Source: Exophiala sp. HKRS030
Lineage: Eukaryota; Ascomycota; Eurotiomycetes; Chaetothyriales; Herpotrichiellaceae
Direction: 5' to 3'
Assembly: GCA_023897205.1 (NCBI GenBank)
Contig: JAHWDD010000004.1
Location: forward strand, 1,984,001 to 2,048,000
DNA length: 64,000 nt
The position numbers and the translations under genes were made by a program. The notes below the pieces were generated by a model. It made no database searches. It saw only the letters and a program-made list of their open reading frames with translations, and was not told the DNA's origin. Every line of letters begins with the position of its first letter. Position 1 is the first letter of the stretch. Positions 21,469 through 32,254 of this stretch are shown here, piece after piece.

Positions 21469-21922
21469 ATGGCTCAAGAACGTCTGAGCAACGAGAAAGT
21501 TAGTAGTTTCTGGACCAACGTCCCAAGACAATCATGTTCCCAAAGCTAATCGAATTATCATTACACAGTTTCTCTCCGGCCTTGCGCAGCTATTCAACTC
21601 AACCCACAGTCAGGCCCATGGCTCGGTGTTCCTGACTCAAAAGCCTCTGTCTACCGAAATCCCTTCTTCACAAATATTGATCCGCGCCACAAATGGCCTC
21701 TCGAAAGCGCATCGCACGCCGAAGACGAAGAGCACGAAACTCAGACTTGCGACTGTCGTCGAAACGGCCGGTTTAGACACATTCTACACCCGGTACGCCG
21801 AAGTATGCAAAAAGGGTATGGAGGCTCTAAGGAAGAGAGATAAGAAGAAGGCCAAGGAGAAGGCGAAAGCCAAGAAGAAGAATAAAGGAACAGGTGCTGC
21901 TGCTGCCGGTGCGCCGAGTTGA
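21469..21922 (+). CDS. SRP14: Signal recognition particle subunit SRP14
   Basis: Alu-domain protein of SRP that helps pause translation during ER targeting; cytosolic. Exon 1 (21469-21498, MAQERLSNEK) joins in phase 0 across a 70-nt intron (GTTAGT donor, TACACAG acceptor) to exon 2 (21569-21922), giving 127 residues. Family marks are LSNEKFLSGLAQLFNSTHSQ at the start, GSVFLTQK, ILIRATNG, TVVETAGLDTFYTRYAEVCK and GMEALRKRDKKK. The C-terminus is Lys/Ala-rich, as in other fungal SRP14 proteins. Without the first exon the conserved N-terminal helix would be lost, which supports the splice. Shares a short divergent promoter with SGD1. Confidence 0.94.
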
Positions 21923-22531
21923 GATGGAACGAACGAACGATCTTTCACGACTAGACACCGTACACAACATGGACGAAAGACATTGAGCAAATGGACTTGC
22001 CGCTTTCTAAAGAAGCCACCCGTTACCGACGCAACAGGCACACATGCGAGAAAATAATTTCGAAAGGTCCACCGGCCCATTTGTACACGCCGGCTCTGTT
22101 CATGGCTGATCGAAGCATATACATCCAGCCGCGATGGGGACGATCAAGCATGAATAGGAAGGGACTATCTACCGATACCCAATAGAAGGCGGCACGGTCA
22201 ACGATGACCACCTGGGCGACTTCAAGCTAAAACCATGTGCTAGTGCGAGAACGCTAGAATGGAACATCGAACGGAGGACAAGATTTTCAATTGCTCATAG
22301 ATGTGGGGGAAATGGACAGTCATGTTTTATGCAAATCTGTTCTCTCTGGCCTGAGTATACCTACATAGCTAGCAAAATAAATTTCCACCATACTTGGATT
22401 GTTGTTATCGTAAAGTCTTACTCCTTCCCATAAACACCATGCTCAAAGACAAAAAACAGGGTTGGATGGCTAGATGATATACACCCTTTTCAATATTGCA
22501 AAATGAGTAGCTATATTACTTGCGTAGCAAC
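21923..22531. other. Intergenic between convergent 3' ends (SRP14 / INP1)
   Basis: About 600 nt of 3' flanking sequence. AT-rich stretches include an AATAAA-like TAAATT region near 22377. No gene seen. Confidence 0.5.
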
Positions 22532-24823
22532 TCAATCCAAATCAAACATCGAATCAGTATCATTGTCGTTGCTTATTGCTGTCGACATTCTGGGACTATC
22601 GCTCAGACTTCTTCGTCGACGGATAGGGATGCCGAAATCATCCTCGTCATCACTGCCGTGATGCCTGGAGCTGACTTGATCCGGAAAACTCGACCTTCGC
22701 CGGTGTTGATCTGGTTTTCGAAACAGATCACCACTGAGTAAATCACTGACAGTGGCACCTCCAGCTATCCTAGCAAGTATATGGACAAGGAGAACAACTG
22801 CTTCAATAGGCTTGACCAAGGCTATATTACAGGCTTTGTGGAGAATCTCGGAAGTAAAATGGTTCCCTTGTGTTGGCGACGGTGGTGAGAAGATTGTTGT
22901 AGAAGGTGGGAGAGGAGATAGCGACCGTTTCTTTTCAAGTCGTCGTCTCAAACCGGCAGTCACTGGTGACTCAGGGGTACATACCTCCGGCCAAGATGAA
23001 TCTGAAGTAGGCGATCTCCCCAATGCAGGCGTTGATGGCTTGTCTGAAGAGTCGTCCGCGGATTGGCGGGCGTCAACATTGGAGGCTGTGATAGTCATCT
23101 CTGAAACACCCCGTTTGTGTTGTGGTTTTGATAGAGAAAATGGATCAAATTTTTCATCTTTGGGGGTCTTTTCTGTGTCAAATGCCCGTATGGACTGTTC
23201 TGAAAAGTCTTCTGCCAAAGAGTTCGTTGTATGGAACGAGTCCAAGCTTGAAACGCTGCTTCTTGCATCGTCATCTTTTGATGGTTCCTCGGCTTCATCG
23301 ACTGCATTCAAATCGAGAAGTGATTGCTTGGCTTCAATTGACACCTTTTCTTTTTGCGAATCATTTTGTGTAGATATTGGGTCGGAGTTGGCAATATCGC
23401 TCGCGGGTTGGCTTTCTGAAGCATATTCATCGATGGATGACGCCGAGGAGATCTCTGCTTGAGCGGACGCAGGGGCGGGGTCAGCCGGCGGTGATAATTG
23501 TTCAGGAGAACTTTCTTCCTCTGGCACAACGCTCTCTTCTGTCACTTGCAAGAATTCTTGAGAGTCTGGCTCTTCCTTAGTACTTCCGGTCTGGTCAGAG
23601 TTGTCTTCCAGGCGATGAGAGAAGGACTCGGTCTTTTCATTGTGAGACTGATCGCCCGCAGTGTGTCCATCTTCTGCTATAGAAGGAACATCGGTGGTCA
23701 CGCTGTTAGCCGAGGGGTCTTCCTTCGCCGCAATCTCTACCGGATGGGCCTGTGAAATGATATCCGACTCTGTGTGATCAATGTCCCTTAGTGCTGTCGA
23801 TTCGACCTCGGTGGCATGATCAGACTGTCTATCTATAGAAGACTTGCTAGAAGAGCGCGAATTGCTTTGCAAGTCTGATTCGGCGGTCAAGACATGATCC
23901 TCAGGCATCGGCGAGGGGTTGTCGCTGTGGCCTTCGTCGTCTTGACTGTATGATTCTTCATGTGCTCTGTCGCTCATCATTTCACTAGATGCCAGACTAG
24001 ATGGTGTACTCGGACGCCACCTGTCGCCTTCCAAAGATGGGATCGGGGAAGTGTCACGAGACAATGAATAACCATAATCCGATCCACGACGACCATATGT
24101 ATGTAAGGGTGTCGAGCTTGTAGGACCTTGCAAGCTCCATGCCCTTGATGTCTTCGATCTGCGAAGAGGCAATGGATCTGTTGAAGGACTTGTGGGTTGC
24201 GAAGGTGGTCTCCTTTTCCAGACACCTTTCCGACGAGGTGTAATGGCGTCCTCTGGAAGATCGACGTGGAAAGCTCGTTTGAACGGGCAGGGCGTCCTCT
24301 CATACCTGAGGACTTTACTCAGCACAGTCTTCAGTTCTTCCACCTTCTGTTTGTCCTCCTGTGTTTCTGAGGGCAGTTCTATTCGATAATAGCGGAATTT
24401 CCCAGTTCTTAAAACGAATTTAGATTCACCATCAACACACCAACATTGCGAGTTGCGCATGATGGTGTGGATGACTTTCTGATCCGCAGATTTCAGGAAA
24501 TTGCTGGAGCCACGAACTTTCTCGATCATGATCTGCCCAGTCGCAGCTAAGGTTTCGGTTCTCGACCTCCATGGCAATGTTTCTATTGTATCGACCGGAT
24601 AATCAGTGTCGGGTGGAATATCTTTGTTTTGCGCAGGGATTGATTCCTTGGGCGGCGAGAAGGCAATGATGCGCGCCGAGGGATGGGAAAACAAGACATT
24701 GGCGTCAGCATCTGATCTGTCGAGACCTGCTCTCTCATGTACGGACAACTGTCGCGCAGGTAAAGTGAAGGACCTCCGAAACCCTTGTAGTGGAGGTCGA
24801 TCGCCGTAGGAATGGGTGGCCAT
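22532..24823 (-). CDS. INP1: Inheritance of peroxisomes protein 1 (INP1) domain protein
   Basis: Peripheral peroxisomal membrane protein that tethers peroxisomes to the cortex during division. Single exon, 762 residues from Met at 24823 (MATHSYGDRPPLQGFRR). An upstream in-frame Met at 24865 is possible but less likely. The INP1 domain fills about residues 40-200, with LFSHPSARIIAFSPP, ETLPWRSRTE, SQCWCVDGESKFVLR, FRYYRIELP and RYERTPCPFKRAF. The remainder is a long Ser/Glu/Asp-rich disordered region with RRR/KKR patches. Near the end there is a short hydrophobic stretch (ACNIALVKPIEAVVLLVHILARIAG; cited here as positions about 658-682) that may contact membrane. Divergent from the UsgS-like gene. 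Confidence 0.9.
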   Translation of the reverse strand: MATHSYGDRPPLQGFRRSFTLPARQLSVHERAGLDRSDADANVLFSHPSARIIAFSPPKESIPAQNKDIPPDTDYPVDTIETLPWRSRTETLAATGQIMIEKVRGSSNFLKSADQKVIHTIMRNSQCWCVDGESKFVLRTGKFRYYRIELPSETQEDKQKVEELKTVLSKVLRYERTPCPFKRAFHVDLPEDAITPRRKGVWKRRPPSQPTSPSTDPLPLRRSKTSRAWSLQGPTSSTPLHTYGRRGSDYGYSLSRDTSPIPSLEGDRWRPSTPSSLASSEMMSDRAHEESYSQDDEGHSDNPSPMPEDHVLTAESDLQSNSRSSSKSSIDRQSDHATEVESTALRDIDHTESDIISQAHPVEIAAKEDPSANSVTTDVPSIAEDGHTAGDQSHNEKTESFSHRLEDNSDQTGSTKEEPDSQEFLQVTEESVVPEEESSPEQLSPPADPAPASAQAEISSASSIDEYASESQPASDIANSDPISTQNDSQKEKVSIEAKQSLLDLNAVDEAEEPSKDDDARSSVSSLDSFHTTNSLAEDFSEQSIRAFDTEKTPKDEKFDPFSLSKPQHKRGVSEMTITASNVDARQSADDSSDKPSTPALGRSPTSDSSWPEVCTPESPVTAGLRRRLEKKRSLSPLPPSTTIFSPPSPTQGNHFTSEILHKACNIALVKPIEAVVLLVHILARIAGGATVSDLLSGDLFRKPDQHRRRSSFPDQVSSRHHGSDDEDDFGIPIRRRRSLSDSPRMSTAISNDNDTDSMFDLD

Positions 24824-25491
24824 ACTGCATCTTCGAACGGTATTGTAGGTAAGCAATTGATACAAGATTCAAGACTATAATCGGTGATATGTTTTCAATG
24901 CCAATATTCGACATGCGAGGTAAACATTCCAGCAACAATGCTGCGCGTTAGAAGGCGCAGTTGACTTTGGTAAATAGCGGGCGCCACAAGCGCCTAGTGA
25001 GCCCGAGAGCAGCAGCGCTTGCGTTGCGGGGTGAGAAGCAGCAGTCTTTTAACTAGGCGAGGTTGACAGTTCCTCGCTAGAGATGTGACATGAACCATCC
25101 AAAATAACAACATCAAGGCATGGCAGCCATGACTGAGCTTAGCCTCTCTGTACATTATCTACTGTACAATCGATCGATGGCGATAGCCGTTGTTTTCAAA
25201 GTGCTTTGTCCACCATTTGGTCAAGTCCCTGGTGTCAAGTTGTCAACTATGCCAAATGCTCTGAAAGGCTTGACTTCAGCCTCGTGTGCCCAGACTGGCT
25301 AGCATAGCCTCGTAATCATCGTCAGCCTATGACATAATGTGGTTTGTGTGCTCAAAATGTCGTGTGCCTGATGGCTTTTCCCCTTCCCTTCTTTACCTTC
25401 TTCTCGGTCCGACATTTCATTTGAATAGACGCACTGGTAGAGGTCGGACCAGCTGTGACGGTGCAATATTCCTGGACCAATCTCTGCGAAT
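24824..25491. other. Divergent promoter, INP1 / UsgS-like gene
   Basis: About 670 nt. No gene. Contains one CGCCTAGTGA (24991-25000), a 10-mer found again at 41426-41435. Confidence 0.5.
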
Positions 25492-26601
25492 ATGTCGAAC
25501 TTCGACCCGAATGCTCTCCTACGCGGAGCTCAGTTGACGTTCGTCGGAGCCCATAGAGCCCTTCAAAACCCAGAGCTTTTTACGACCTCTCACTACCGGC
25601 AAGCTGCGATTGCCGTATGTGCTGGCCTTGCTATCCGAATCATCATCAACATCCCGATCTACGCAGTCAAGTTCCTGCTCTTGGTCCTTTCACTTGTCAT
25701 CAATCTCGACCACGAAACATGGGACGATAAACTAGTTGGCGGCTTGGACTTCATCTCCAAATCCGTGCTTCAGATACCATTCTTCCTGATGATGGTGATG
25801 AGCTCGGTAACTCCGACCCTGGACAACCTCTTCATGGACTCCTTGCGATGGGTCGACCAGACATATGTCCAAAAGCACAAATCCGAAGACCCGTCAACAT
25901 TACGAGCCATGTACTATCCTACACTCAAGATGTATTCCACTCACGGAGAACGAGAGAAGAAGGAGAAACGTAGTCTCGTGGACGGCGTCATTCTCACAGC
26001 TGGCAAATACGCTCGACGAGCGGGCATCTCGCTCGCCATCTACGCCTGTACCTTCTTACCTCTGGTTGGGCCTTTTGTCCTTCCAGCAGCATCTTTTTAC
26101 ACTTTCAACAAAGCCGTCGGCCCTGTTCCAGCGGGCATTGTGTTCGCGACCGGTCTCATCTTACCCAAGCATTACATGGTATCATTTTTACAAACGTATT
26201 TTTCAAGCAGAAGCCTTATGTCCCGGCTTCTGGAACCGTACTTCCACCGTATTCACTTCACCAAGCAACAGAAGAAGGTGTGGTTTATCGATCGAAGTGG
26301 TGTGCTGTTTGGATTCAGTGCTGCTTTTGCAGTCATGGTGAAGGTGCCTCTCTTTGGCGTGCTGATATATGGTGTTGCGGAAGCAAGTACGGCATATCTC
26401 ATCACCAAGATCACTGAACCACCGCCACCACCAGGAGAGAGCGCGGAGGCATTCATCGAAAGTGAGGTCCGATGGAAGAATAAGCACCAGTTTCTCGATC
26501 TACCTTTTGACAAGTTGGACGAATTCAATGCCAAAATGACTGGGGCCGAGAATATTGGGAGGGCACCAACCCCAGAAACACCGAGGAGAAAGTTCACCTA
26601 A
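25492..26601 (+). CDS. Conserved fungal multi-pass membrane protein (UsgS-like)
   Basis: 369 residues, no intron. The start is a Met in MSNFDPNALLRGAQLTFVG, the conserved N-terminus of a fungal membrane family often named transmembrane protein UsgS. At least four to six hydrophobic segments are visible: about 40-70 (AVCAGLAIRIIINIPIY, FLLLVLSLVI), about 90-112, about 180-235 (two segments around LAIYACTFLPLVGPFVLPA and GIVFATGLILP) and about 275-310. Between them are conserved soluble boxes (DHETWDDKL, DNLFMDSLRWVDQTY, TLRAMYYPTL). The molecular function of the family is not known to me, and I assign none. The C-terminus is short, charged and cytosolic-looking. Confidence 0.85.
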   Translation: MSNFDPNALLRGAQLTFVGAHRALQNPELFTTSHYRQAAIAVCAGLAIRIIINIPIYAVKFLLLVLSLVINLDHETWDDKLVGGLDFISKSVLQIPFFLMMVMSSVTPTLDNLFMDSLRWVDQTYVQKHKSEDPSTLRAMYYPTLKMYSTHGEREKKEKRSLVDGVILTAGKYARRAGISLAIYACTFLPLVGPFVLPAASFYTFNKAVGPVPAGIVFATGLILPKHYMVSFLQTYFSSRSLMSRLLEPYFHRIHFTKQQKKVWFIDRSGVLFGFSAAFAVMVKVPLFGVLIYGVAEASTAYLITKITEPPPPPGESAEAFIESEVRWKNKHQFLDLPFDKLDEFNAKMTGAENIGRAPTPETPRRKFT

Positions 26602-26852
26602 CGAAGTAAAAACGCAGTGTCAAGGTTGTGGGAAGGCTAGCAAGTATCGTTCATCATCTTACAGTTTTGATGTTGACGTACCGTTAGTTTCAATGGGGTC
26701 TGCTTCCAGACTTGCTTGGCCAGGAATACCCCGTAAACATAGCAGAGTCCCATGATGGCACTGGCATCTCTAATATTTCTATACAAATGGCACACTCAGT
26801 TGCTTAGATATGCCGATTATGATAATTGAAGCTCATTTCACGGACGTTTGAT

Positions 26853-27896
26853 TTATTTATAGTCGTAGAAACCCTTCCCACTCTTCTTGCCCAACCAACC
26901 AGCATCCACATATTGCCGCAACAATACACTTGGTCTATACTTGCTGTCACCCAGCCCAGCATGTAGTGTCTCCATGATGGCCAGACAGGTATCCAGACCA
27001 ATGAAATCAGCCAGTGTCAACGGGCCCATGGGCACATTTGTTCCGGTTTTCATGATGTTATCAATGTCTTCTTTGGTTCCGACACCTGTCTCAAGACAGA
27101 TGATTGCCTCGTTGATATATGGCATGAGGATTCTGTTCGCAAGAAAGCCGGGGCTGTCCACCGATACTGAAGCCACTTTGCCCATCTTTTCGCAGAATGC
27201 GATCGCTGCCGCTTGGGTTTCTGGAGAAGTTTGCAGGCCCGAGATGATTTCCACACCTTTTTGAACCGGGACCGGGTTCATGAAATGTGTTGACACCACC
27301 CGAGAGGATGCTGATGTGTCTGTGGGATCTTTCGACGTTGCTCGTGCGATTCGTGTGATGCTGATACTTGAGGTGTTCGTGGCCAGTATAGCGTGTTTGG
27401 GGCAAACTTGGGCCAGTTCGGCGAAGATCTTCTCCTTCAAGGACGGGATTTCCGGCACAGCTTCAATAACCATATCAACATCAGAGAGATCTGACATTTG
27501 TGTGGTGGGCTTTAACCGATCTCTTGTAGCCTTTGCAATCTCTTCGCTGATTTTCTGTTTCGATACGTCCTTTGCCAAAAGTTTGTCGGCGAAAGCCATG
27601 CCCTTGTCGAGCGAAGCCTGCGAATTATCGACCAAGGTAACCGGGACTTGGGCTTTTTGGGCTGCGACGAGGGCAATCCCAAGACCCTAGTATGGTGGTC
27701 AGTGACGGCGTCTTGTGAAGCGGGATGTGGTTCAGCCTACCATTTGTCCAGCACCGATCACACCAAGCTTCTTTACCTCGAATTGTGTCGAGGGTGTGCT
27801 TGAGAATTGGCGGCTCAATGCGGACAGCCTCTGAGAGGCACCCGCTGACTGGGAGGACGACATTAGGCGGGACGACAACTTCGTTAACGAGGCCAT
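26853..27896 (-). CDS. 3-hydroxyacyl/3-hydroxybutyryl-CoA dehydrogenase, mitochondrial
   Basis: NAD-dependent oxidation of 3-hydroxyacyl-CoA. Exons 27896-27741 and 27686-26853 (54-nt intron, GTAGGC...CTAG, phase 0) give 329 residues. The join restores the Rossmann motif as VIGAGQMGLGIALVAA, which the intron splits. Other marks are VIEAVPE, AILATNTSSISIT, catalytic His in STHFMNPVP, DSPGFLANRILMPYINEA and GPLTLADFIGLD. The start at 27896 gives MASLTKLSSRLMSSSQ, a typical mitochondrial presequence. A longer in-frame start at 28028 (MRLRTISGLRRGT, 373 residues) is also basic, and I cannot choose firmly. Roles in fatty-acid, butyrate or amino acid breakdown fit; no peroxisomal C-terminal signal is seen (ends FYDYK). 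Divergent from TOF1. Confidence 0.92.
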
Positions 27897-28303
27897 GAGC
27901 GCGACGTTGAAGGAGAGGGTTTTGTATAGGGAACTTCTTTGGGCAATATTTTGAGGGCTAGACTGGTTTTGTACGATTTTTCGATACAGAGTACCTCGCC
28001 GCAAGCCGGAGATCGTTCGTAGCCGCATGGGATGTGTATCCTGCCGTAACTAAGCGGGAAGCCGAGGTGCTTCTCGACCAAAGCTCCATGTCGGAACCGA
28101 AGGTGTCAAGATATATCATTGGTGGACTGATGACATAAGCAAGCCCATTAGAAGCGTTCTCCAGCCGTGACTATTCCAACGCGTCTTGCTAGAGCACGCG
28201 TCGCGAAACATTCAAGTCGAGAATTACATGCATGTGCAGACACCATTCCACCATGCGGTTCTGAATGAGCACCAACATGAAATAATCAGCCTTGAACGAA
28301 AAT

Positions 28304-31300
28304 ATGGAGGAAGATAATCCTTTCAGCAAGGCTCAAACAGTTCATCCAGAAGTTCGAGCGTATGTTTACAGTCTGGTCAATGCTGTAAGTATAGTCCATT
28401 CATCCCCGAATGCACTCGTTGACGCCGTCTAGCTTGGTGGAAGCAGCACCGACGATGACGGTCGCTACGTGCTCGGTGACGATGCGCTTGCCTGCTTGCG
28501 CGATTTGAAGCGCTGGCTCAAGTTCTATGACGAGAAAAACAACCGCCTAGACGTGGCACGATGTCTCGCAGAAGCCCACCTTGTTGGAGGAGATCTCATA
28601 CCAGTCCTTGCCTCGTGGCCCGACGATGGCAAGGCCAACAAATTGAAGGCAAGAGTTGCACTGGCATGTCTGGAATTGCTGGTACCATTGACCTGGCCGT
28701 TGGAAACAGGAGGAGAAATGACTGCGAACCACCATCGGCATACACCATATCTCCAACAGGCTCAGGTGTTATACAAGGCTGGCATTCTCGGCTGCGATAC
28801 TAGTAGTATCCTTCGCCAGGTCATACGTATAGGTTTGCCTTCGATTGCTGTTGCTAGAGACGAGAGGACAAGTCGAGACGATGGTATCCTCAAACTCATG
28901 CTTTATTTCTTAAGAAATCTAGCAGTCATCCAACAGCTCCCGAATCTGCCAAGTCAGGGTCTGGATTCAGAAGTCTCTCGCTCTGCAACAATAGAGGCGT
29001 TTCGTGATCAGGATGTGTTTGCCCTTCTTTTGACAATCTGTTCGAACATGGGCGAAGACTTCAACCTTCAGGATGTAATCGTGCTAGACATCATCTTCAA
29101 CCTCATTAAAGGCGTCGATCCGAAGCGATTGTGGATGACAGAACAAGAGCGAAAGGGTCACGGCATCACTGAGCTAGGAGCAGCATTGGCGCTCGAAGAT
29201 AGCCAAACAAGAGGCGCAAAACGACACCAATGGAGTCGACACGGCCGGTTTGGTACCATGATCTGGGTTAAGCGTGAGGATCAAAAAATGTCTGCTGTTT
29301 CTGGGCAGGACAATCTGAAGAATGACCAGCAAGCCTTCTTCAACATGGACAAATCGAAGAAGTGGAACAAACCACAGCAGAAACGCAAAGACATTGAACA
29401 CACTATCCATGATTTCGATCATACCACTCGACTTACAGACTCAGCTGCCGAAAAGCTTCGCAACTTTGTCGAGGAATTTCTAGATTCCGGCTTCAATCCA
29501 TTCTTTACTCATCTCAGAAAAGCTATCGAGAGGGAAGCAGAACGTCTCACAGATGTCAACTACCGCCAATTCTTCTACACCGTGGCATGGTTCCTCGATG
29601 CGGAACGAAGCCGTAGAGAGAGACAGAAGAAGGAAAACAAGCCCGACAAGGTCCGCACAGATTTCGAAGATGAGAGCTATTCGCTTGTGGCAGCTGTGCT
29701 GAACCAGGAAACATTCATTATGCTTAATCGCTTCATGCAACTCTCTCTGGACAACAAAGAAGCTCAGGATCTCAACGCAAGCATGCGCTGCTTTACGCAA
29801 ATTCTTCTTACCGTTCAGGAAATGGCACAGAGTCCAGTTGAAGAAGACCAAGAGATTGCCGACAACATCCAGAATCGAATATTCTACGAAGAGACAACAC
29901 ATGACAGAATTGTCAGAATCCTGCGAGAATATAAGGATCAAGGGTTTGGATACCTTGACGCCTGCACTGAGCTATCTCACGTATTCCTCCGGATGTTGGA
30001 GAGATACTCCAAAGAAAACGTTGACTTACAGATACGATCCAGACGTAGGGCCAAGAAGAAGCATAAAGAAGTCCAAAGACAAGCGGCGCAGACTGGGGCT
30101 GATCTAGGTGCGGAAGACGAAAACTCAGAAAATGAAGATATAGCAGATGTGGTTCAAGTCGCCAAAGAACGCAAGTTCGACTTCCATCGGTTCGCAGCGA
30201 AGTTTTCCACCCAAGCATCAGTCAATACCTTTGTTGCCTTAACGGCATTCTACAAGGATCTCAGCACTGAACAACTTAAGAGGGCGCATCGTTTCTTTTA
30301 TCGAGTGGCCTTCAAGCAGGATTTGGGTCTGCTGCTTTATCGCGTCGATATCATTGCATTGTTTTACAAGATGATGAATGGCCCCGATGGTCTCGAATCA
30401 AAGCACCCCATGTTCAAGGAATGGTCAGAATTTACGAAACAGCTATTCAGAAAGATGTTCAAAAAGATTGAGCAACGACCCGAGTTAATTGTCGAGATGC
30501 TCTTCAGCAAAATAAACTCGACACTACATTATCTAGAATTCGGGCAAGAGAAGCAGACAATTCCAGCAACTCGCGCCCCGGCAGACTTAGAGATCCGACC
30601 CGCCCTCGGGAGAGATGTCAAAGAGCAGATTGGAATCGTCGTGACTGTCTTGCTGAAAGATGGAAAAGATGATCTTATTCAATGGGTCAAACACGTGCTT
30701 GGAAAGGCACATGACGAGAGACATGCATGGGAAGCAGAGGCAGAAGCCCGTAAGGGAGGGTCCACCGAACCTGCTGAGGAGCAGCCTGAGGCTCCTTCTG
30801 GGGAAGTTAACATCGGTCAGCCACCTATCGTTACTGTCCGCCCAGCCTCTGAAGATATCAAAACAGCCATGTTCAAGAATGGACGGCTACGATTGTTAAT
30901 GACTCTTGTCGGCTTCGAACGACTTGGAGATGAAGATGTGCTCGGCGCAACGTGGATTATACCGTCGAGTGTGAACTCACAGGGTTTGGCAGAGTCGAAA
31001 GAAGCTATTGTACATTACGAGCAAATGCCCTGGCAAGCAGAAAATGCACATGAAGATGCCGAGGACATGATACGTAGGAAAGCTAAAGCCAGGAAAGGCA
31101 ATGAGGATGACGAGGAAGCTCCCCGCGATACCTTTATCGACGATTCGGAGGGCGAAGAAGAATTTTTGTTCCCTGACAACCCTCGCAAGAAGAGGTCTAA
31201 GGACATTCTGAAAGAGCTTAAAGCGAGTCGGAAGAGAAAGCGCGGGTCGGATGATGATGATGATGAAGACGAGCTCGACGAAGAAGCTGCAGCACGGAGA

Positions 31301-31897
31301 AGAGCTGCTCGTGAAGCCGCTGCCAGGGAAAGACGACTCAAGATCAAGAGCGAGGCTTATATCAGAGACAGCGATGATGAAAGTGACGTGGAGAGAGACC
31401 GAATCTTTTTCGAGCGTGAGGAGGAGTTGCGCAAGAAGACGGCGGAAGATCACCTTCGCAAACAAGCGGCGTTCGTCAATGAGCAATCCACCAAAGCCAA
31501 GGGCAAAGGCAAACGCAAGGTAACGATACCTACGTTGCCACAAACCCAGGGAACCACACAAGAGAGCGACGATGATATTTTGATGGGTGGTATGGACGAT
31601 GAGCCCGACCAAACCGCATCTTCGCAGCCTCAGAGGAGGTCTGATACCGAAGCTGAAAGTGAGGAAGAAGAAACGCCTCTGTCATCGCAGAGTTCCGCGA
31701 CAGTTAAAGGCGTCGGGCTTCAAAAGAGTGTCCTTCAGGAGATATCACAACCAAGGGCAACTTCAAGAGCTGCTTCAGCAAAGGTTGGTGGCGGCAGTCT
31801 GGACGATGAGAGCGATGTTGATGAGGAGATTGTTCCAGCTGGAAGACAACAGAGGGTTAGGGGTGGTTTTATTATCGACAGCGACGATGATGAGTAG
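28304..31897 (+). CDS. TOF1: Topoisomerase 1-associated factor 1 (TOF1/Swi1/Timeless)
   Basis: Subunit of the nuclear fork-protection complex (with CSM3) that stabilises stalled replication forks and supports checkpoint signalling. Exon 1 (28304-28384, MEEDNPFSKAQ) joins in phase 0 across a 48-nt intron (GTAAGT...TCTAG) to exon 2 (28433-31897), giving 1181 residues, normal for the family. The Timeless N-terminal domain covers about residues 25-320, with LGDDALACLRDLKRWLKFYDEK, LELLVPLTWP and LIKGVDPKRLW. The mid-region is helical; RKFDFHRFAAKFSTQ and a Timeless-type C-terminal region follow. The tail from about 890 is rich in acidic and basic runs (DDDDDEDELDEE, DDES repeats), likely disordered and phospho-regulated. 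Ends with a DSDDDE terminus. Confidence 0.95.
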
Positions 31898-32254
31898 GGT
31901 ATAAAATAAGTTAACGACACCGCTCTATTAACGATCATGCAAATATCACAGTCGAGGTCTCTTGAGGTCGAGAGGGTTTGTTAACAACTATTAGTGGTTT
32001 TTTGAAATTTGCTGCCTCCACCAATTCGTAGTATGTGACAACAAGCTGAAGCCATCGGCGCCCTCCGACGACCGTTTCCGGTCACGCTCTATTCGCTGCC
32101 CAACACTTGCTTTCCTCTCTCTCGCATTCTGATAAGAGCTTGTTCGTCACTTCTGACATCCTTATAGATTTCTTCTTCTTTCAGCCGTTGTTGCTGTTGC
32201 TCAATTTTTGTTCCGTCTCGGTCTGCCCATTGCTCGTGGTTCTGTGGATATAGA
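31898..32254. other. Intergenic, guanine deaminase promoter
   Basis: About 357 nt between two plus-strand genes; no gene. Pyrimidine-rich leader with TTCTTCTTTC and GTTGTTGCTGTTGC runs before the ATG at 32255. Confidence 0.5.
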
